Both the position numbers and the translations under genes were made by a program. From contig LSSK01000240.1 in NCBI GenBank assembly GCA_001969505.1, forward strand, positions 30,015 to 68,587: a stretch of DNA of 38,573 bases, in the 5' to 3' direction. The notes beneath the pieces are model-generated. The model did no database searches. It was not told where the DNA came from and worked only from the letters and a program-made list of their open reading frames with translations. This document shows, one piece after another, positions 1 through 10,276 of the stretch. Origin of the DNA: Zancudomyces culisetae. Taxonomy: Eukaryota > Kickxellomycota > Harpellomycetes > Harpellales > Legeriomycetaceae. The stretch's first letter is position 1, and every line of letters begins with the position of its first letter.

Positions 1-30
<30 letters not shown>
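1..30. repeat. Terminal poly-G homopolymer
   Basis: The window opens with thirty consecutive G residues and then ordinary AT-rich sequence. No other G run here approaches this length. It could be a real homopolymer at a contig edge, but an assembly or two-colour-chemistry sequencing artefact is more likely. It is not a telomere repeat. Confidence 0.9.
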
Positions 31-31
<1 letters not shown>

Positions 32-717
32 AGGTGGAAGTGGGTGAGTGTAATACTGTAACAGTATTCTTTCAAGTTTCCCAACTAGAGTTGGTTTGAA
101 TATATGCACGTTTGGTATATTTTCTGATGTTAATCCTAAAAGGTTGTTTACAGTAGCAAAAAAATAACTTAGCTGATTCGAGTACAGATTGGGACAAAGT
201 TCACATTAGCCTAATACTGTATGAATGTAAACGGGATACTAAAGATTGAGTATAACCCAAATGTCTACCACTGATTCATTGAGAGTACCACGGTTGTTGG
301 ATATAACCTAGTGCAGAAAAAAAATAGAATGGGTACCGTACTGTACTATTCTGTATTATACTGTACTATTGTTTACTTGTGTTGTTTGTGAAACATGTGC
401 TAGTTTTTAAAAATAATGGTGAATATAGACGATGAAAAAACTCTCATCAGATATTTATTTCTGGTGTTGCTATATAAATTGTTTAACCAAAAATTTAAAA
501 ACTCCAGTTGTTTTCCATTAATTTAGGCAAAAAAATAGCAGCCATTGTTGGGGCCTTTAACGATTTCATTAAAAAAATATAGTAAATAAACAAAAAATAG
601 TTTTAAAATTCAAAATATCGAATTGCTAAATACACTATATTCCGAGATCCTTGCCAGATCAATTATAGCGAGTACAGAAATACAAAAAGAAATAGAAAAA
701 CAACAGAGCAAGGAAAA
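31..717. other. Intergenic region upstream of RPB11
   Basis: This AT-rich stretch lies before the RPB11 start codon. The only structure seen is a short direct repeat of tactgtactatt around 340-372. No open frame of note, RNA gene or recognisable promoter element was found; it presumably holds the RPB11 promoter and 5' UTR. Confidence 0.6.
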
Positions 718-1549
718 ATGAATGCACCTGAACGATTCGAGTCATTTGTGTTGCCTGATGGTGTAAAAAAGTAAGTCTAAAGAATCCAAAGTCATTTTTC
801 GAACCTAATCATCTATTGCTTTTTTTGGCCGAAAGGCAATCGGTAAAGATGCACTCTTTTGTAGAAGAAAGAATGTGAATTAGAGTTTACTTCTTTGAAC
901 AAGGGAGTTAATTCCAGATGAATAAAAAAAAAATTAGAGTGGAGATGATACCAGATCCGAAAATACCGAATTGCGTGACGTTTGGCTTAAGAATGGAAGA
1001 CCATACAACAGCAAATATATTAAAATAGTAAGACGAATACGTTCATCAACATTATTAAATAAAACAGATATTGATATTATTTCTGTAATAACAAGAGCAA
1101 TGAAACGAAAACAAAATAGTAAAATAATCGAAAACAAAAACGTGGTGTTTGCGGGATATACCAGACCACATCCGCTAGAACATAGAGTATTGATTCGAGT
1201 ACAGACAGAAGGAAACGTAAAACCGATAGAGGTATTTTTAGAGGCAATTCAGAGCCTCTTGGTGGAATATGACAATATCCGAAGTAAATTTGAAATGGAG
1301 GTTGCAAGAGTCAAAGCCATGACGACTGAAAACCCAGGACAGAACATGTTTGGTGAATTTGGAATGAACCAAGAGCGAATGGGCGGAGCAGCAGGGCAAA
1401 ACATGTTTGGAGGGATCGACAGAGTTGGCGGTATTGCAGGGGCGGGGGCAGGAGCGGGGATTGGTGTTGGAATGGGTGCAGGAAGCAATTTATATGGCGA
1501 GTTAGATGGAGGGCAAACACACCACGACGATGTGGATCTAGATTTTTGA
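718..1549 (+). CDS. RPB11: RNA polymerase II subunit RPB11, with an unusual glycine-rich C-terminal tail
   Basis: RPB11 pairs with RPB3 to form the alpha-like assembly platform of nuclear RNA polymerase II. I rebuilt three exons: 718-770, 938-1027 and 1120-1549, with GTAAGT and GTAAGA donors and TTAG and ATAG acceptors. They join to 190 codons plus stop. The product starts MNAPERFESF, the usual RPB11 N-terminus. It carries the core motifs MEDHTTANIL (family EDHTLGN) and VFAGYTRPHPLEHR (family FAGY-PHPLEH), and alignment to the family needs no gap across either junction. The core ends near residue 114, close to the usual 115-120 aa length. A tail of about 76 residues follows: GQNMFG twice (121-126, 140-145), a Gly/Ala/Met tract and an acidic end (DDVDLDF). 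The tail is not part of any RPB11 I know. The gene converges on FAF2, with 226 bp between stops. Confidence 0.95.
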
Positions 1550-1775
1550 GTGTTACATTGGAGGTGTATATGTATACATAAAATTATGTTTTTATTGTAG
1601 TTATAAACTAAAAACAAGCCAAAGTAAAACATTAAATTTTTGGTAAATAAAATCTTGCGAGTAAAATAGAACATGGAGTGTTCAAAGGCAAGAACAAGTA
1701 AATACAAAGGGTCGCATTAAAAACCAGAATTAAAGCGGGCAGCAGATAGTAGGTTGGGGCGGATTGTTGAATGTT

Positions 1776-3423
1776 CTAATTACCACCCTCGTTCTCGCCG
1801 TCGCCCTCATCCTCGCTTGAAAGATCAGAATCATCCCCTGTAGGCTCAGCTATAAACGCACCGCTTGGCCACATTTTTACCGCCTCTAATGCAGGTCGGA
1901 TTGGGTCTTTGCTTGGGTAAATTTCTCGTCTAGGAAAAGTGGTAACTAACAAGAAATGGAAGGTCGCTGGGCGTTCTTCGAGGTTGTTGCGAGAGCTTGA
2001 TTGTAGCACTTCAGTTAGCTTGAGACTTAGCGGCGAATCTTTCAGTTTTTCATCATCAGATAAAAATGAAGACTCGATGAATGCATATATCCGCTCAATA
2101 GGGTCATCCCCACTGAATTTCCTTCTAATCCTAGTTCCGTTAGAAAGCCGGAATGTTAAGGTGCAAATGTTATCACCAGTAGGTTCGTCACCCGCAAAGT
2201 ACTTGTTATATGTATGAAGTCTCCAAAGCCTTCTCCTGTCTCTAGCTTCTAGTCGCACAGACCTACGTGCTTCTTTCTTGCGTGTCCTTTCCTGCTCCTC
2301 AAGTTGCTTTCGTTGTAGTTCCTGTTCTCTTATTCTATCGCGTTCGAGCGATGCTACATAGGCGGCATCCTGTTGTTCTCTTAAAACCCGTGTTCTTTCA
2401 CGCTCCTCCTGTTCCAGCCTGGCAGTTTGGAGAACCCTGTCATGAGCACTTATCGGCAGGCTCATCCAATCCACAAGCTGATTCGTTCCTGCCTGGACTC
2501 CCGCCTCGGCGTCATCTGGGTTATAACTGGATAGAGGAAGACCGTCCATTCTTGCGATAACGGACATCCTAAATCCGTTCGTTCCGGTATGAAAGCGCGG
2601 AGCCGCCAGTGCAAAAAACGGATATGCACCTGCAACGAGTGTTTCTGCCACCTGCATTCCTTCTTCCTCTAATATGCTTCCAGTCCACACTATAAATCGC
2701 GAATTATCTAAATATTGGTTTAGATCGCTGTTACGAAGAATTCTCATCAAAAGGGGTGTGTCATCGTGCAATTCTGACACCAGGATAATCAACAAATACT
2801 GAAACTTTCTTTTCGACTCCTGTAGAGCCTCGCTATAGCTTCCAGTAAATAACCGCGGACATTGATTTCTTGTTTGTGCCTTTATCCACCTCACTGTTGT
2901 ACTTTCCACAATCGCGGATTCTGCTCCCTCTGTCTGTACATCAAAAGAAATTCCTCTTACTCGTAAATACTCTGGTGGTGCTCCTGTCGCAGGAATCTTA
3001 CTCAGGCCTGTAACTCTCACTATTTTTTATTATTCGTATTGTAAAGGTGTTAAGAGTCTCCACCATGTTTTACATTGGTATTGATGATATTTAACTATTT
3101 TATTTATCCTTACTTGCTGTGTTTGCAAAGCCTTTACAAACAAATATTGTCAGGGAAACCGGCCAAAAAAGTAATGGCCATAATGAAAACCCTGGATCTG
3201 TCATGTTCATCTCTGCTACTAAATTCCTGTTGTCTGTATTAATAGTTTCATGCTGACCGGAACCGCTTTGACTGGGTACTCCCGTAGATGTAGCTACAAA
3301 TTTATTTAGATAAATTTATGATTAAGAGTTTTTTCTCACCCCCATCTCCTTGCTTTGAAATATATAAGCGTGTTTTGGAATGGTTCGTATCAAAACAATG
3401 TGTGATAGAGCAGGTTGGTAAAT
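1776..3423 (-). CDS. FAF2/UBXD8-type UBX-domain protein (ERAD, membrane hairpin); 5' end unresolved
   Basis: FAF2/UBXD8 (fungal Ucp10/Ubx3 group) is an ER and lipid-droplet membrane adaptor that recruits the p97/Cdc48 segregase. The main exon (3019-1776) encodes a UAS thioredoxin-like domain (FTGSYSEAL onward), a charged coiled coil with the family stretch VLREQQDAAYVASL, a UBX domain with the FPR touch-turn (TTFPRREI) that contacts p97, and a very acidic C-terminus. No ATG opens this exon: an in-frame stop lies just upstream and an ATAG acceptor ends at 3020. A second exon, 3293-3114, joins in phase across a 94-bp intron and encodes a hydrophobic hairpin (SLWPLLFWPVSLTIFV), where FAF2 has its membrane loop. 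A third, 3423-3340, is plausible but needs a 46-bp intron. The N-terminal UBA domain and true start should lie at about 3424-3720; I could not settle them. Confidence 0.85.
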
Positions 3424-4143
3424 CTGGAAGCAATATACTGAACGTGTAATTTACCTCTATGTGAAATGCCTTGAATACTAGAGTCCTGTAGATTCATTTT
3501 TCCAAAACTGATTCTACATTAGAATGTAGGTTTGTACATTAGTGCTTTAATATTTCCTTAATAAACGTTGTGTGCAGTAAAACAGTCTTCTAAAATAACC
3601 TCCACGAGTATATTTTTTGCATCTTTTTTTTATTGTTTTAATTTGTAGTTGTTGCAGCAAGATTATTTGACCCAATGGCTGTGCTACCAATAAAATTGAG
3701 ATAAATCTATGGTCTCCATTTTTCCCCCTGTTACTTAGCTTGTGCGTTTTTCTTAGTGTGTTAAATTCACTTTTGTTTTACCTATTTTGCACTCTGCACG
3801 TTTTGTTCAGCAGGCTAATGAAAATAAATCTGTAAGTCAGAAAAACCAGAAAAATCAGAAAAATCAGAAAAATCATCCTGGAAAAAAAGCCAGAACAAGA
3901 CAACAAAACCGTCCTGAATACTGCCTTAAATCCCGGCAAATTCCCCTCTCATAAAATTGCATCTAGTTTTTTCTACCCTGCATTTCCTGAAAGATCAATT
4001 TTAATTTAACTGCGGAATCTAATACTCGAAAATCCAGTTCTAGTAATAAAAAAAGGCAGAATAATACCTGAAACACAAACCACTAAAAGGTATATATATA
4101 TATAAATATTTGTAATAACATATACTTGAACAAAAAGTTTGAA
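3424..4143. other. Region between FAF2 5' end and WRNIP1
   Basis: These genes are divergent, so the region should hold both promoters and the missing first exon(s) of FAF2. On the minus strand near 3645-3710 a short frame after a TAG acceptor (NFIGSTAIGSNNLAA) faintly resembles a UBA helix pair, but no good donor follows. A period-9 repeat lies at 3837-3876 and a short TA run at about 4091-4104. Confidence 0.5.
3837..3876. repeat. Period-9 tandem repeat (tcagaaaaa)
   Basis: About four copies of a nine-base unit (tcagaaaaa / ccagaaaaa) lie in the FAF2-WRNIP1 intergenic region. It is a simple minisatellite with no apparent function. Confidence 0.8.
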
Positions 4144-5694
4144 ATGAACAAAACAGTAAAATGTCCGGTCTGTGATAAAACGATATCGGAATGGTACATA
4201 AATCAACATTTAGACTTTAACTGCAGTTTAAATCCAAAATTCAAAAAGCCAAAAAGCGAAACCAAAACCTTCACGTTTGAAAAACACTCCGAAGAGAGCA
4301 AAGATGTTGATAACAAGGCGAATTTTGATAATGAAAATCCCTCGAACGAACCTGTGATTAATATGAATGGGTGTAAATCAGAAATAAGAGGTGAGCTAAA
4401 AGCCGAAGGCGAACCTGTATTGGTAAAGAAAATAGAGTGCCAACAGCCTGAACACAAACAGGAAGGAAAGCCATACAATTTTTTACTTTCACCTGTGAAG
4501 AGAAAGACGACCGATGAAACCGAATATATACCATTGAGTGAATTATTACGACCAAAAGATCTCGATAGTTTTATTGGGCAGGAAGGCATAGTTGGTAAGG
4601 ATGGTGGGATACTTAGAATTCTGATAGAAAATGACAGAATTCCTTCAATGATATTGTGGGGTCCCCCAGGATCCGGAAAAACCACGCTAGCAAGAATTAT
4701 AGCGAATAAAACGAATGCGAAGTTTAAGGAAATGAGTGCAACTATGGATAAAGTAACCGATGTCCGGCGATTTATTGATGAAAATAGGCGGGTAATTGGA
4801 TCGAAAAGACTCATATTGTTTGTAGACGAAATACATAGATTCAACAAGTCACAGCAGGATGCGTTTTTGCCATACATAGAAAAGGGTACAATAATACTGA
4901 TAGGTGCAACTACTGAAAATCCATCGTTTCGATTGAATCCAGCTCTTCTATCGAGATGCAGAGCATTTATTTTAAACAAATTACAAGACGAAGAAATGGA
5001 GACGATTATACAGAGGGCATATACCCACAAATCTCACAAACATGATTTGAGCAAAGAAATAGTTGATTATATCATCAAGGTGGCTAATGGAGACGCACGA
5101 GTTGCGATCAGTATTGTGGAAATTGCACTGGATATGAGCAGTGAGATTACTATCCAGGGCGTCAAGCTGGCACTCCAAAGGACTCATGAAGAACACAGTA
5201 AGGATACTCATTTTGACTTGATATCTGCATTCCACAAAAGTATTCGAGGTGGTGATGAGAATGCGAGCTTGTATTGGCTTCTAAGAATGATACAAGGAGG
5301 GGAAGATCCTTTGTATATAGCTAGGAGATTGGTGAGATTCGCTTCGGAGGATATTGGGCTTGCTGACAATACGGCTCTGCAGCTAGCTGTAAACACTTTT
5401 TATTCATGTAAAGTGATCGGGTATCCCGAATGCGGAGTAATTTTGGCACACTGCACTACTTACTTTGCCCGATGTGCAAAAAGTGTTGAGGTTTATCGAG
5501 CGTATAAGAATGCCAGTATGTTTGTAAAGAACAATATTAGCTATCCTGTACCTCTACATATTAGAAACGCACCCACCAAATTTATGGAAGAATTGGGATT
5601 TTCAAAGGGTTATAAATACAATCCTGATTATGATGAACCAGTTGATCAAACGTATTTGCCACCAGAGTTAAACAATCCTAATTTTTTTGAGTAG
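4144..5694 (+). CDS. MGS1: WRNIP1/Mgs1-type AAA+ ATPase with UBZ4 zinc finger
   Basis: WRNIP1/Mgs1 (bacterial RarA) is a clamp-loader-like ATPase that acts at stalled replication forks and is recruited through ubiquitinated PCNA. The 516-residue product starts at the ATG at 4144; an upstream TTG in frame is not used. Residues 7-27 form a Rad18-type UBZ4 finger (C7, C10, H22, C27). A disordered linker follows, then the AAA+ core with Walker A GPPGSGKTT (173-181), Walker B LFVDEIH near 230, sensor 1 GATTENPS and the arginine-finger context LLSRCR. The C-terminal MgsA/RarA tetramerisation domain includes AFHKSIRGGDENASLYWL and ARRLVRFASEDIGLAD. No introns. Length and domain order are normal for the family, and the assignment is firm. 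Confidence 0.97.
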   Translation: MNKTVKCPVCDKTISEWYINQHLDFNCSLNPKFKKPKSETKTFTFEKHSEESKDVDNKANFDNENPSNEPVINMNGCKSEIRGELKAEGEPVLVKKIECQQPEHKQEGKPYNFLLSPVKRKTTDETEYIPLSELLRPKDLDSFIGQEGIVGKDGGILRILIENDRIPSMILWGPPGSGKTTLARIIANKTNAKFKEMSATMDKVTDVRRFIDENRRVIGSKRLILFVDEIHRFNKSQQDAFLPYIEKGTIILIGATTENPSFRLNPALLSRCRAFILNKLQDEEMETIIQRAYTHKSHKHDLSKEIVDYIIKVANGDARVAISIVEIALDMSSEITIQGVKLALQRTHEEHSKDTHFDLISAFHKSIRGGDENASLYWLLRMIQGGEDPLYIARRLVRFASEDIGLADNTALQLAVNTFYSCKVIGYPECGVILAHCTTYFARCAKSVEVYRAYKNASMFVKNNISYPVPLHIRNAPTKFMEELGFSKGYKYNPDYDEPVDQTYLPPELNNPNFFE

Positions 5695-6943
5695 TGTAAT
5701 TTTTTGTTGTTAAGTTTCAGTTTTCAGTTTTCAGTTTTCAGTTTTTTTAAAGATTTTGATTTTTTTCCAGTTGAAAATATTTGGAAATATTATTGCTTTG
5801 ACTGATTTTTATACTAATATGACATGTGTATGACTTTGAAAATATAGTATGAGAATGGATAAAGATAGTCGTGCAGCGAAATGCGAAATAGACGAAATAC
5901 TTTTTGCTCAAGTATTGATTATGGGATGGACATGACATTGCTGTTTGTAATTTTGACAACCCAAAATAATTCAAATAGCAAAAAAAATAAATAATAATTA
6001 TGTTGGTTTCAAGTTCAAGCAATAAGGTGGAGTGATTCTTGACAACTGGCGAATAGCATATAAAAGAACGCTAAATTAACAGTTAGCTAGAGGAGGCAAG
6101 GGTATTTTCTCCAATAGTGTTGTTACAATTGTAAAAGCTACCAATACCATGCAATTGAACTGCCCAATAGTGTTTAATAATTCACGGTTCTGAAAAGATT
6201 TGCAATTGGGGAAACATTCTGATTTGTGGTTGAAATTTCAAACGTGATTATTTTATTCGAATGCTTCTTTTTTCTATAAGCATTTAAAAGAAAAAACTTT
6301 TTCTTATGGAAATGTGTAATTATCCATTTTTAAAATTGTGACAAATAAAAAAATAGTACAACTGGTCTGAAATGTAATCATAAACAAACGATAAATATTC
6401 AGTATTTTGTATTGTCATTGCTAAAAGCTAAACTTTACTTCAAGACTGAACTGTGGTCATTTTTATATTTGCTTTAGATATTAAATATACTCAAAAAACC
6501 ATCGAGTAATAAAAAAATAATTATTAAACCCACTTATACTCTTTTACTTTTTGCATTTTTAGAATATAAAAATAAGATTTAATTAGATGACCAACTTTTG
6601 ACTTTTATAAAAAATAGAAAGTTCGAGGAAAAAAACTAGACAATAATCCGGTGTGAAAGTGGGTAAATATAGAACTGGGTCCAAAAATTCGAATATCTAA
6701 GGTTTTTGGGCGTGAAATAAACAACGTAGAAGTGGCGGCATTTAGATTGAAAATACTCACAAACAGGAGAAAGGATTCGATTGTATACAAGAGTTTGCAA
6801 AGAAAAAAAATCTAGGAAATTCGAGTGAATAGACATATAAACATACTTTGCATTATAGCAAAATCTCTGGGTATGTAATCTTGGACAAATATTCCAAGAC
6901 AAAATTTTTTTCTACAAAATAAAAGCGAAAAGATAAAGAAAAA
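5695..6943. other. Intergenic region WRNIP1-RAD54
   Basis: This holds the WRNIP1 3' UTR and the RAD54 promoter. Just after the WRNIP1 stop are four tandem ttttcag units (about 5715-5743). The rest is AT-rich with homopolymer runs. Open frames on both strands have no coding character and I see no RNA gene. Confidence 0.6.
5715..5743. repeat. Period-7 tandem repeat (ttttcag)
   Basis: Four near-perfect ttttcag units lie directly downstream of the WRNIP1 stop codon, probably in its 3' UTR. Confidence 0.85.
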
Positions 6944-9469
6944 ATGATCACAACACAGACCAATCAATCAACATCGCTTTCTGTGGGGCAGACGAGAGGA
7001 TTGTTAAGCAAACCTTTTAAAACACCAATGCTAAAACCATATTCAGGGAACAGGGATGGGAATGAGTATAAATCTCGCGCCTGTAAAAGCCTTGGAAGAG
7101 TAAACAACATAAATTCCAGGCCAAGACCGCCAGTATGCTTAGGAGTTAAACGACCTAGAGTAGACGAGGAGGTAGGGGGCAAGGAGAACAGTGGGAAAGA
7201 TAATTCAGAAGGCGGAGAGGGGGGAGGTGTATCTCTAGGAGTTCCCAAAAAACTGTTCAAAGCCTTTAGATCGCCACTAAAGGTGCTTTCTGGGAGCAAT
7301 GGGGACGGAAAGTACGGTGAAGATTTGGAACTAAATGGTAGTGGTGGTGATGGTATAGGAGGGATAGCCAGGAAATCTATAGTTAATTTAGGAATGAGGA
7401 GAAAGATGCTCAATTCAGGACCACGACACGATCCAAATGCGGAGGATGCCGTGGTGGTGTATCATCCTACGGAGAACGAGGAAAAGGAAGTGGTGGAAAA
7501 GGTTAAAGTAAAGTCACTAGCAAGCATTTTGGATAAATCAAGCAACAACACAGGGGGGAAAGATAAGGAGGTGGCGGTTGTAGTGGATCCAATTCTTGGA
7601 AGAAAGCTAAGACCACATCAAGTTGAAGGGGTGAAATTTTTGTACGACTGTGTGACTGGTAGAAAGGTGGATGGAGCATTTGGGTGTATTATGGCAGATG
7701 AAATGGGGCTAGGAAAGACACTTCAGTGTATTACACTTTTATGGACATTACTGAAACAGTCACCACAAGCTGGAAAGCCAACAATAGATAAATGTATAGT
7801 GGTATGCCCTAGTAGTTTGGTGAAGAACTGGGAGAGTGAGCTGATCAAGTGGTTAGGATCTATTCGGATATCCCCATTGGCATGTGATAACAAAGGCAGC
7901 AAGGAAAAGGTAGAGAAGTCACTAAAAGGCTTTGTTAATGGAAAAGGTAGACTGAATCTCAACCCAGTATTGATAATATCATATGAAACATTGCGGATGT
8001 ATACACCAATTCTAAAGGCGGGGAGTTATGGACTTTTGTTGTGTGATGAGGGACATCGGCTTAAAAATGGACAGTCACAGACATTCCAGGCGCTCACATC
8101 TCTTCCAGTACGACGTCGGGTGATTTTGACGGGTACACCGATTCAAAATGACTTGACAGAGTATTTCAGTTTGCTTAATTTTGCGAATCCGGGACTATTA
8201 GGTGAGCCGGCAGAGTTTCGGCGCACATTTGAGATTCCCATTCTTCGAGGGCGAGATTCAGAGGCGACAGATAAGGAGAAAGAGGTGAGTGACCAGAAGC
8301 TTGCAGAACTTGCGACAATAGCAAACAAAGTGATTATCCGACGTACAAACGACCTTCTTTCTAAATATCTTCCAGTGAAATATGAACATGTTGTTTTTTG
8401 TCCACTAACAGAAATGCAGTCATCAGTATACAAAAACTACTTAAAAGGAAAAGCTATTCGCAAGATTATGAACAGCGGAGAAGGCCGAGGAGGAGGTGGT
8501 GGTGGTGGTGGAGATACATCGCTACAGGCAATTACAATCCTCAAAAAACTATGCAACCATCCATCGTTGTTGAACTTGCCAAATGATGTAGAAGGAGCGG
8601 CGGAAGTGGTTCCGGACGAATACTACACATCGAATATTTCAGACGAAAAAGAAGGTGGCAGACGACGAGGTGGAGGGTCAGCTTATTATGGTGACAAGAA
8701 ACAGCAACCGTTTCATCCAAAGTGGAGCAGCAAGATGGAACTACTGGATCGGATGTTGAACAAAATGCGCAAGAGTGCCGAAAAGGAGAAAATAGTGTTG
8801 ATTTCAAACTACACACAAACACTTGATTTGTTTGAATCACTGTGTCGCGCACGTGGATATACATTCCTGCGATTAGATGGCAGTCTGTCTATTTCCAAGC
8901 GCATGCAGCTGGTTGACCAATTTAACAATCCCAATGGCTCATATATGGTCTTTCTACTTAGTAGTAAAGCTGGTGGTTGTGGTTTAAATCTTATCGGCGC
9001 AAACAGACTGATTCTCTTTGACCCCGACTGGAATCCTGCGTCTGATCAGCAGGCTCTTGCTCGTGTGTGGCGCGACGGCCAGAAAAAGACCTGCTTTATA
9101 TATCGATTCGTATCCACTGGAACCATTGAAGAAAAAATCTTCCAGCGCCAGTCTCACAAACAATCTCTTTCTTCCTGCGTTGTTGATGAGCGTGATTCTG
9201 TTGAGAGGCACTTCTCCAAGGAACAAATGCGCGAGCTTTTCAAGTCCAAAATTGATGGTTCAACGATGTGTGAAACACACGACACCTTTAAGTGCAAGCG
9301 CTGTTGCAAAGGTCGCCAGTTTACTCGTGCTTCTGAGCCTATGGATTACGGCGACTCAAGCTCTTGGGATCACTTTTCTCAGCTTGACATTTCGAAAGCG
9401 TATGATTCTCTTTTGAAGTCATGTGCCTCAGATCTTGTTTCGTTTATTTTTCAGTATAAATCTCATTAA
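6944..9469 (+). CDS. RAD54: RAD54 Swi2/Snf2 DNA translocase
   Basis: RAD54 is the dsDNA translocase that drives RAD51-mediated strand invasion and branch migration and strips RAD51 from duplex DNA. The 841-residue intronless product matches RAD54 throughout. The N-terminus has LLSKPFKTPM (20-29; human ILSKPFKVPI) and a second, similar FRSPLK near 108-113. The helicase begins at VVDPILGRKLRPHQ, with motif I DEMGLGKT (252-259), motif II DEGH (368-371), and GTPIQND, KLCNHP, SNYTQTLDLFE, SSKAGGCGLNLIGA and RVWRDGQKK. The C-terminal Cys-rich element (ETHDTFKCKRCCKGRQ) is present. CTG encodes a conserved Leu at residue 270. Oddities are an eight-Gly run near 515-522 and a basic Gly-rich insert (GGRRRGGGSAYYG), both near the LCNHP region, where lengths vary in this family. 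KRPRVDEE near the N-terminus may be an NLS. Confidence 0.98.
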   Translation: MITTQTNQSTSLSVGQTRGLLSKPFKTPMLKPYSGNRDGNEYKSRACKSLGRVNNINSRPRPPVCLGVKRPRVDEEVGGKENSGKDNSEGGEGGGVSLGVPKKLFKAFRSPLKVLSGSNGDGKYGEDLELNGSGGDGIGGIARKSIVNLGMRRKMLNSGPRHDPNAEDAVVVYHPTENEEKEVVEKVKVKSLASILDKSSNNTGGKDKEVAVVVDPILGRKLRPHQVEGVKFLYDCVTGRKVDGAFGCIMADEMGLGKTLQCITLLWTLLKQSPQAGKPTIDKCIVVCPSSLVKNWESELIKWLGSIRISPLACDNKGSKEKVEKSLKGFVNGKGRLNLNPVLIISYETLRMYTPILKAGSYGLLLCDEGHRLKNGQSQTFQALTSLPVRRRVILTGTPIQNDLTEYFSLLNFANPGLLGEPAEFRRTFEIPILRGRDSEATDKEKEVSDQKLAELATIANKVIIRRTNDLLSKYLPVKYEHVVFCPLTEMQSSVYKNYLKGKAIRKIMNSGEGRGGGGGGGGDTSLQAITILKKLCNHPSLLNLPNDVEGAAEVVPDEYYTSNISDEKEGGRRRGGGSAYYGDKKQQPFHPKWSSKMELLDRMLNKMRKSAEKEKIVLISNYTQTLDLFESLCRARGYTFLRLDGSLSISKRMQLVDQFNNPNGSYMVFLLSSKAGGCGLNLIGANRLILFDPDWNPASDQQALARVWRDGQKKTCFIYRFVSTGTIEEKIFQRQSHKQSLSSCVVDERDSVERHFSKEQMRELFKSKIDGSTMCETHDTFKCKRCCKGRQFTRASEPMDYGDSSSWDHFSQLDISKAYDSLLKSCASDLVSFIFQYKSH

Positions 9470-10130
9470 CTTGTCTTGTATTTCTCTTGTTCTTCATTCT
9501 GTATTATTTGTTTTAATATTTTTTTCTCCGTTCCCATTAAATGGTCTCACAAAATTAAAGTCAGTGTAATGTTTATACCTCCCTTTGCTGATCATTTGCT
9601 GTGATTTAGTAGTTTTTATTTTATTTTACAGCTTCTCGCGAGGCTTGTTTTGGTATTCTTGTTTTGATTCGCATGATTCAAGTTTAAATCAGTGGTTAGA
9701 TTTTATCACTCCCAAGCATATTGTATACCATCTTGTGATTGCTGTGTGCACGAGACTTGGTTTCAACTTTATTTTGCTTTGATTTTCATGTGAGTTGCTT
9801 GATGGGTACATTGCAACCGTATATTACTTTTACGAAAACACCTCCGTAGTGCCGCTCCCATCTGAAACTATCCAATTACCCTTTGATATATAGGATGTAA
9901 CATGATTATAAGAGTGTAAAACCATTATAAGCAAAAAAAAAAAAGGGGAGGCAATGTTAATTGATATATAACCCGCTAGTAAAGAAGGGTGTGAAAGGAG
10001 TTGGAACCGGGATCGAGACTGGGACTGGGGGTTGTGCGTTAGAGAATATCCATACCCTAAATTATTTTCAGGGGTGCGCAGTAACATTAGCATATACGTC
10101 TCTTAGTCACTAAAAAAGGGCGTTTCTTCT

Positions 10131-10206
10131 CAACCTTAACCTTAACCTTAACCTTAACTTTAACCTTAACCTCAACTTCAACCCCAATCTCAAGCTCAAT
10201 CTCAAT
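10131..10206. repeat. Degenerate hexamer array, consensus YAACCT
   Basis: About thirteen tandem six-base units: caacct, then taacct repeated with one taactt, then caactt, caaccc, caatct, caagct, caatct and caatta. The phase never slips. The left half is nearly pure TAACCT and the right half shifts to CAANCT. The unit is one base from the TAACCC telomere unit but is not that unit. Confidence 0.9.
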
Positions 10207-10245
10207 TAATACCTTGAGTTATGAATAGCTGCTTTTCAAAAAAAA

Positions 10246-10276
10246 ATAATAGAAAATAATAGAAAATAATAGAAAA
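10246..10276. repeat. Period-10 tandem repeat (ataatagaaa)
   Basis: Three copies of ataatagaaa follow a poly-A run, 40 bp after the hexamer array. Confidence 0.8.

Noticed and set aside
4126-4143. TTG start for WRNIP1
   Set aside because: The ATG at 4144 directly precedes the UBZ4 finger and gives a normal length.
6964-7413. Open frame antisense to RAD54 5' end
   Set aside because: It is a shadow of the RAD54 coding frame, Pro/Ser/Leu-rich as expected for the complement of Gly/Lys/Glu codons.
10131-10206. True interstitial telomere
   Set aside because: The unit is TAACCT, not TAACCC, it degrades into CAANCT, and other hexamer arrays of similar quality lie nearby. Kept only as a telomere-like repeat.
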